Source: Acidimicrobiia bacterium (GTDB lineage Bacteria > Actinomycetota > Acidimicrobiia > IMCC26256 > JAENVU01). Taken from it: a DNA stretch of 5,621 nt. Each line of letters begins with the position of its first letter. Position 1 is the first letter of the stretch. The stretch is taken from the NCBI GenBank assembly GCA_017882945.1, contig JADGON010000457.1, positions 1 to 5,621 of the forward strand, read 5' to 3'. The position numbers were made by a program, and so were the translations under genes. Of this stretch, positions 5,112-5,621 are shown piece after piece. The notes under the pieces were generated by a model that was not told where the DNA came from, did not search any database, and worked only from the letters and a program-made list of their open reading frames with translations.

Positions 5112-5621
5112 GAGAGCCGGATCCTCGGATCGAGCACGCCGTACATCACGTCGGCGAGCAGGTTGAACAGGACGATGAAGAGCGCGGTGATGATCGTCCA
5201 GGCCACCAGCACCTCTTTGTCACCTGCCAGCAATGAGTCCAGGAACAGCCGGCCCATGCCGGGGATCGAGAAGATCTTCTCGGTGACGATCAGGCCGCCG
5301 AACAATGCTCCGATGTCGAGCGCCATCACCGTTACCAGCGGGATGAGCGCGTTGCGAAGCCCGTGCTTGAAGATCACCTTCCGGCGCGGGACTCCCTTGG
5401 CGCGTGCCGTGCGGATGTAGTCGGCCGACATCACGTCGAGCATCGACGCCCGTTGGAACCGGCTCCATTCGGCGATGATCTGCACGGTCAGGGTGAGCAC
5501 CGGGAGGACCAGGTGGCGCAGGTAGTCCATGTTGAAGCCCGTGCTGTCACCCGAATGCAGGCCGACGAACTTGAACCAATTGAAGCCGAAGCTGGTGTTC
5601 GGCCAGATCGCGAGGAACTGG
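5108..5621 (-). CDS. oppB: Oligopeptide/dipeptide ABC importer permease, OppB/DppB type, 5' end outside the window
   Basis: C-terminal 170 residues of the second channel subunit; the frame stays open to the right edge. The ATG at 5528-5530 is an internal Met (NMDYLRHLVLP), not the start, because the 30 codons before it (QFLAIWPNTSFGFNWF...) are also coding and fit an OppB periplasmic region. Numbering from the first complete visible codon: a membrane segment about 35-52 (HLVLPVLTLTVQIIAEWSR), the EAA-type loop DYIRTARAKGVPRRKV (67-82) with Gly76 and then RNALIP (89-94), membrane segments about 92-112 and 137-158, and the family ending YGVLDPRIRLS. The conserved TEKIFSIPGMGRLF lies between them. 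It overlaps oppC by four bases and is the first gene of the cluster visible here. Full OppB proteins have just over 300 residues, so somewhat under half is missing. Confidence 0.95.
   Translation of the reverse strand, partial: QFLAIWPNTSFGFNWFKFVGLHSGDSTGFNMDYLRHLVLPVLTLTVQIIAEWSRFQRASMLDVMSADYIRTARAKGVPRRKVIFKHGLRNALIPLVTVMALDIGALFGGLIVTEKIFSIPGMGRLFLDSLLAGDKEVLVAWTIITALFIVLFNLLADVMYGVLDPRIRLS
5122..5126 (-). promoter_or_regulatory. Shine-Dalgarno of oppC inside oppB
   Basis: GAGGA on the minus strand, 10 bases before the oppC ATG and inside the end of oppB. The spacing is on the long side, but it supports the start at the ATGA overlap. Confidence 0.45.

Noticed and set aside
5108..5530. 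A 140-residue OppB-like protein starting at the ATG at 5528-5530.
   Set aside because: The frame continues upstream to the window edge with OppB-like residues, so this Met is internal and the gene is cut by the window.

Overview
The window is GC-rich, and every gene I can support lies on the minus strand, so transcription runs from high to low coordinates. The base composition, the DevS/NarL-like style of the signalling protein and a leucine tRNA gene without an encoded CCA end suggest a high-GC actinobacterium, perhaps of the Acidimicrobiia or a related lineage. That placement is inference: the window holds no marker gene.

Right part (2000-5621): four tightly packed genes of an oligopeptide/dipeptide-type (Opp/Dpp) ABC importer, in the order oppB (cut by the right edge), oppC, oppD, oppF. 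Neighbouring genes overlap by one or four bases (ATGA, TGATG, ATGA), which fits one transcript with coupled translation. OppB and OppC form the membrane channel, and OppD and OppF are the paired ATPases. The substrate-binding protein is not in the window and would be expected upstream of oppB. The exact substrate (peptide, nickel or other) cannot be read from these subunits.

Middle (1699-1999): 52 bases after the oppF stop comes a tRNA-Leu gene with anticodon GAG, preceded by a plausible -10 box. Two bases beyond its 3' end is a perfect trinucleotide microsatellite, which reads as repeated ACC in the tRNA trailer. A GC-rich hairpin, a weak promoter candidate and a clear ribosome-binding site then lead into the last gene.

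Left part (88-1698): a 536-residue soluble signalling protein with the order GAF, receiver-like domain, PAS, histidine-kinase dimerisation helices. The receiver-like domain has lost its phosphorylation residues. The dimerisation helices carry Leu where the phospho-accepting His should be, and the protein ends where the ATPase domain would begin. It looks like a sensor built from kinase parts that cannot work as a kinase, and it is the most unusual item here. The importer is an ordinary one. I see no CRISPR array, insertion sequence, phage gene or defence system.
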